Source of the DNA: Desulfogranum marinum
GTDB taxonomy: Bacteria > Desulfobacterota > Desulfobulbia > Desulfobulbales > Desulfobulbaceae
Reading direction: 5' to 3'
Length of the DNA stretch: 64,000 nt
NCBI RefSeq assembly: GCF_016918565.1
Contig: NZ_JAFFQD010000021.1
Span: 1-64,000 of the forward strand
Part shown: piece by piece, positions 61,284-64,000 of the stretch
Numbering within the stretch: the first letter of the stretch is position 1
Layout of the letters: each line of letters begins with the position of its first letter
Position numbers and translations under genes: made by a program
The notes under the pieces: generated by a model
The model's database searches: none
Told to the model about the DNA's origin: nothing
The model's input: the letters and a program-made list of their open reading frames with translations, nothing else

Positions 61284-61559
61284 ATGTTTATTAAAAATGT
61301 ATTACTTGTAGGGTTTTTGGTTGTCGCCCTTGCAGGGTGCCGATCCGATAAGGGATGCCGGGGAATTCTAGTAAACAAATGCAGCAGCTGTCATGGTCTT
61401 TCAACCAGTTGTGCAAAAGTGGGCGAAGGTTATGGCCGATGGTTGGGTATTATAGATGCAATGAACACATTACATGCAGACGTATCTGAGAAGGAGCGTA
61501 AGGTGCTTGCAAAATGTCTTAGTGAACCTTCAGCGGTTACTGATGATATTTGCAGGTGA
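61284..61559 (+). CDS. Small c-type cytochrome lipoprotein
   Basis: A 91-residue exported protein. Lipobox LAGC after LLVGFLVVA (Cys about 19), then one haem c motif CSSCH (about 33-37). The region C-terminal to it has further Cys residues and a Met that may be the distal ligand. It should sit in the periplasm or on a membrane surface as an electron carrier. It is 70 bp upstream of hybO in the same direction, so a role in electron transfer from the hydrogenase is likely but inferred. Confidence 0.72.
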   Translation: MFIKNVLLVGFLVVALAGCRSDKGCRGILVNKCSSCHGLSTSCAKVGEGYGRWLGIIDAMNTLHADVSEKERKVLAKCLSEPSAVTDDICR

Positions 61560-61629
61560 AAATACGTACAAATGCTATAGGCGCTGTCGCAGCAGGGTTG
61601 CGTGCGGGCCGGTAATCAAGAGAGAGAGT

Positions 61630-62754
61630 ATGAAGGAACAGAATTTTAGGCAAATTCAGGAAAAATTAAATGGAGTCACGCGCAGGGATTTTATGAAATT
61701 TTGCTCTGCAGTCGCTGCGGGCATGGCTTTACCCGAAGCTGTAGTGCCGAAGATAGCACATGCTATTAGCAGCCCTCAGCGACCGCCGGTCATATGGCTC
61801 CATGGCTCTGAGTGTACCGGCTGCAGTATGTCTCTACTCCGGTCAGAGCACCCCTCAATAGAAAAACTGATTTTTGACCTCATTTCGCTCGACTTTCACG
61901 AAACCCTCTCCGCCGGAGCAGGGCATCAGGCTGAGGGCGCTTTGCATCAGGCTGTGGAGGAAAACTACGGTAAGTTTATCCTGGTTGTTGAGGGAGCGAT
62001 TCCACTCAAAGACGGGGGGATTTACTGCCAGGTTGGTGGCAAAAATTTTGTTGATAGTGTGAAAGAAATTGGTGCCCAGGCCGGAGCCGTTATTGCCGTT
62101 GGTTCGTGTGCTTCGTGGGGCGGTGTTGCTGCGATGGAGCCGAATCCTACCGAGTGTGTAGGGGTTCAGTCTGTCCTGACCGATAAAACAGTGGTTAGTA
62201 TTCCTGGTTGCCCACCTAATCCGTACAACCTTCTTTCAACCGTGATCCATTACCTCACTTTTAATAAGCTGCCTAGCCTTGATAAGAAAAATCGACCAAA
62301 ATTTGCGTATGGGCGTTTAATTCATGAACATTGTGAACGGAGACCGCATTTTGACAACGGGCGCTTTGCCCGTCAATTCGGTGACGAAGGCCATCGTCAG
62401 GGATATTGTTTGTATTATCTTGGCTGCAAGGGGCCGGTAACCTATGCGAACTGTTCGACCAGTCAATTCGGTGATGCAGGATCGGGCTGCTGGCCGGTGG
62501 CAATCGGTCATCCCTGTTTCGGCTGCGCAGAACAAGGGGTTGGCTTTCATATGCCTCAGTTTTCTACCAGCCCTGTCCTTCACGCAACTCCAGCTGCAGA
62601 GCATGCCCCCATCACGGTTGAACGTGGACAGGGCGTATCCGCCGGTTCGGCAGCTCTTATGGCCGGTTTAGGCGGTGCTGCAATAGGCGCCGGAGCAGTT
62701 TTTACCGCGAAGCTTGGAACCAAGGGGTCTGCAGATGAAGATGAAAAGGCGTGA
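61630..62754 (+). CDS. hybO: [NiFe] hydrogenase small subunit, Hyb-type
   Basis: A 374-residue Fe-S subunit. Twin-arginine signal TRRDFMKFC (about 17-25) for Tat export. Cluster ligands: CTGC (about 63-66, proximal), GSCASWGG, then the medial/distal part PGCPPNP, IHEHCERR, YCLYYLGCKGP and NCSTSQFG...GCWPVAIGHPCFGC. The C-terminal hydrophobic helix (AALMAGLGGAAIGAGAVF) anchors the periplasmic heterodimer. It oxidises H2 with HybC, which lies beyond the window. The ATG follows AGAGAGAG; the longer upstream frame overlaps the cytochrome gene and is rejected. It overlaps hybA. Confidence 0.95.
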   Translation: MKEQNFRQIQEKLNGVTRRDFMKFCSAVAAGMALPEAVVPKIAHAISSPQRPPVIWLHGSECTGCSMSLLRSEHPSIEKLIFDLISLDFHETLSAGAGHQAEGALHQAVEENYGKFILVVEGAIPLKDGGIYCQVGGKNFVDSVKEIGAQAGAVIAVGSCASWGGVAAMEPNPTECVGVQSVLTDKTVVSIPGCPPNPYNLLSTVIHYLTFNKLPSLDKKNRPKFAYGRLIHEHCERRPHFDNGRFARQFGDEGHRQGYCLYYLGCKGPVTYANCSTSQFGDAGSGCWPVAIGHPCFGCAEQGVGFHMPQFSTSPVLHATPAAEHAPITVERGQGVSAGSAALMAGLGGAAIGAGAVFTAKLGTKGSADEDEKA

Positions 62755-63736
62755 TTTTATTAAAGGAGCAGCCGGTAGTCTGGCCCTGTTAACTCTGGAT
62801 GGTCAAGTTGTTGATGCCAGAACTGTAGAAGCACTTCCGCCGAATGCTTTGGGTATTCTTTATGATTCGACCTTGTGTGTGGGCTGTAACGCCTGCATGT
62901 CGGCTTGTAAAGACGCTAATTCAATGCAAGCTGAACTTGGCCAGGGTAATACCATCTGGGATAAGCCTCAGGATCTATCTTCGAAAACGCTCAATATTAT
63001 CAAGAAATTTTCCAGTGGTAAGGGGGTTAACAAAGATGTTGTCGAAGACGGGTATGCATTTATTAAGCGCCAGTGCCTGCATTGTGTGGACCCATCCTGT
63101 GTGACGGCCTGCCCTGTAAGCGCCCTTACCAAGGATAAAGAAAGTGGGATTGTGAGTTACAATAAGGATGCCTGTATAGGTTGCAGGTATTGCCAGGTAG
63201 CATGCCCGTACAATATTCCTAAATTTGAGTGGGATGATCCGTATCCGGAAATCGTCAAATGCCAGCTTTGTTCTCATCTTATTGCCAAGGGCGGTATTTC
63301 CGCCTGTTGTTCGGTGTGCCCAACTGGGGCTTCATTGTTTGGTCCTGTGGAAAAGCTGATTGAAGAGACCCGGCGTCGGCTGCAAATGAAACCCGGCAAG
63401 CAATATGATTTTCCCGTTTCCTCCATTGATTCAGGAAAGAGCCATGTCTTTAAGGCACCCAAATATGTACGTCACGTGTATGGCAGGGAGGAACTTGGCG
63501 GCACCCAGGTAATGTATATGTCCGCAGTGCCTTTTGAGAAGTTCGGCCTGCCGACCTTTCCCAAGGAATCTTTTGTTTCCATGGCCAGTGGTATTCAGTA
63601 CGCCATCTATAAGGGAATGGTGTATCCCCTGGTAGTTCTTGCCGGACTTGTATTCATGGTGAAGAAAAATAAAAATGCAGAGGAACAGGGAAAAACCGAA
63701 AAAAAAGATACCGTCAAAGGAGATACTCATGAGTGA
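62735..63736 (+). CDS. hybA: Hydrogenase-associated ferredoxin subunit (HybA-like)
   Basis: A 333-residue Fe-S protein. Tat signal KRRDFIKGAAGSLALL, four [4Fe-4S] motifs (CVGCNACMSACKDAN, CLHCVDPSCVTACPVS, CIGCRYCQVACPYN and CQLCSHLIAKGG...CCSVCPTGA) and a C-terminal membrane helix (MVYPLVVLAGLVFMV). It passes electrons between HybO and the membrane subunit HybB. The ATG at 62735 overlaps hybO by 20 bp and follows AAGGGG; it overlaps hybB by 8 bp. Confidence 0.94.
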   Translation: MKMKRRDFIKGAAGSLALLTLDGQVVDARTVEALPPNALGILYDSTLCVGCNACMSACKDANSMQAELGQGNTIWDKPQDLSSKTLNIIKKFSSGKGVNKDVVEDGYAFIKRQCLHCVDPSCVTACPVSALTKDKESGIVSYNKDACIGCRYCQVACPYNIPKFEWDDPYPEIVKCQLCSHLIAKGGISACCSVCPTGASLFGPVEKLIEETRRRLQMKPGKQYDFPVSSIDSGKSHVFKAPKYVRHVYGREELGGTQVMYMSAVPFEKFGLPTFPKESFVSMASGIQYAIYKGMVYPLVVLAGLVFMVKKNKNAEEQGKTEKKDTVKGDTHE

Positions 63737-64000
63737 AGAAGCAAAACCCCTGGGCGGTAGAATATTTACCCCAACTTTTCTCGTCTGCCTGATTATTGTC
63801 GGCATCGCAGGTTACTTTGCGATTAAACGTTTTGTTTTTGGGATAGGGTCTATCTCAAATATGAATGATGGGTTTCCGTGGGGTATATGGATAGCCTATG
63901 ACGTTGTTGTCGGTACCGCCTTTGCCTGTGGTGGCTACGTGATGGCTCTGCTTGTCTATATTTTAAATAAAGGTCAATTTCATCCTCTGGTAAGACCTGC
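63729..64000 (+). CDS. hybB: Hydrogenase membrane subunit HybB (NrfD family), 3' end cut by the window
   Basis: The first 90 residues are visible. Two membrane helices (FTPTFLVCLIIVGIAGYFAI and VVVGTAFACGGYVMALLVYIL) with SNMNDGFPWGIWIAYDVVVGTA between, typical of HybB/NrfD quinone-reactive subunits. AAGGAG lies before the ATG. It should link the hydrogenase to the menaquinone pool. HybC is expected further downstream. Confidence 0.93.
   Translation, partial: MSEEAKPLGGRIFTPTFLVCLIIVGIAGYFAIKRFVFGIGSISNMNDGFPWGIWIAYDVVVGTAFACGGYVMALLVYILNKGQFHPLVRP

Noticed and set aside
61474-61629. N-terminal extension of hybO overlapping the cytochrome gene
   Set aside because: The Tat signal starts properly at the ATG at 61630; the extension reads the cytochrome gene in another frame.

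Overview
The window (about 46-48% G+C) looks like the chromosome of a Gram-negative, sulfate-reducing or related anaerobe of the Desulfobacterota, most likely Desulfobulbales-like. This is inferred from gene content: a lactate-oxidation locus with the Desulfovibrio-type gene set (lactate permease, GlcD-type FAD/Fe-S dehydrogenase, LUD protein, LUD/Fe-S/CCG fusion, and a sigma-54-linked two-component system), a periplasmic Hyb-type [NiFe] hydrogenase, a selenium-tRNA enzyme (MnmH) and many CCG/ferredoxin domains. No rRNA, CRISPR array, prophage or intact insertion sequence was seen.

Layout. 0-4.8 kb: a minus-strand cluster (aldehyde dehydrogenase, unknown protein, radical SAM protein), a 160-bp MITE-like element, a TetR regulator and a PilZ protein. 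5-7.7 kb: an FCD-type GntR regulator with two operator-like palindromes, then TauE/SafE and AEC-family permeases. 8-13.6 kb: a plus-strand run with tRNA 2-selenouridine synthase, a small zinc ribbon, cis/trans fatty-acid isomerase, thioredoxin 2 and two lipoproteins (one FlgO-like). 14-22.5 kb: CBS-pair protein, GemA-like protein, membrane-anchored PIMT overlapping a spermidine-synthase-like membrane protein, a DUF2459 lipoprotein, a stand-alone glutamate-synthase-like protein and a ceramidase-like membrane protein. 22.5-35.8 kb: the lactate locus. 36-39 kb: a repeat-rich stretch around a SLAC1/TehA transporter. 39.4-52.5 kb: K+ channel/TrkA protein, small proteins, permeases, SDR, PdxH, and a TetR-RND efflux operon. 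52.9-59.8 kb: tRNA-Leu, tig-clpP-clpX-lon, and a duplicated tRNA-Val/tRNA-Asp cassette. 61.3-64 kb: a small lipoprotein cytochrome and the start of hybO-hybA-hybB, cut by the window end.

How the genes work together. The lactate locus reads as one regulatory unit: a periplasmic-sensing hybrid kinase and an NtrC-type activator with an intact GAFTGA loop, and three sequences with -24/-12 geometry in front of the kinase, the lactate permease and, on the other strand, the GlcD-type dehydrogenase. Lactate would be imported by LldP and oxidised by the GlcD-FeS and LUD/Fe-S enzymes. tig-clpP-clpX-lon is the usual proteostasis block.

The most unusual signal is repetitive. At least three families of small inverted-repeat elements lie in the intergenic regions, often starting at or just after a stop codon. 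Nested inside members of different families is an 18-bp unit, AGGTAAGCGAAGACTCCG, in both orientations. Comparing repeat copies with each other shows filled and empty sites that differ by just this unit: three times within one copy and once in another family. It behaves like a very small dispersed element that inserts into other repeats.
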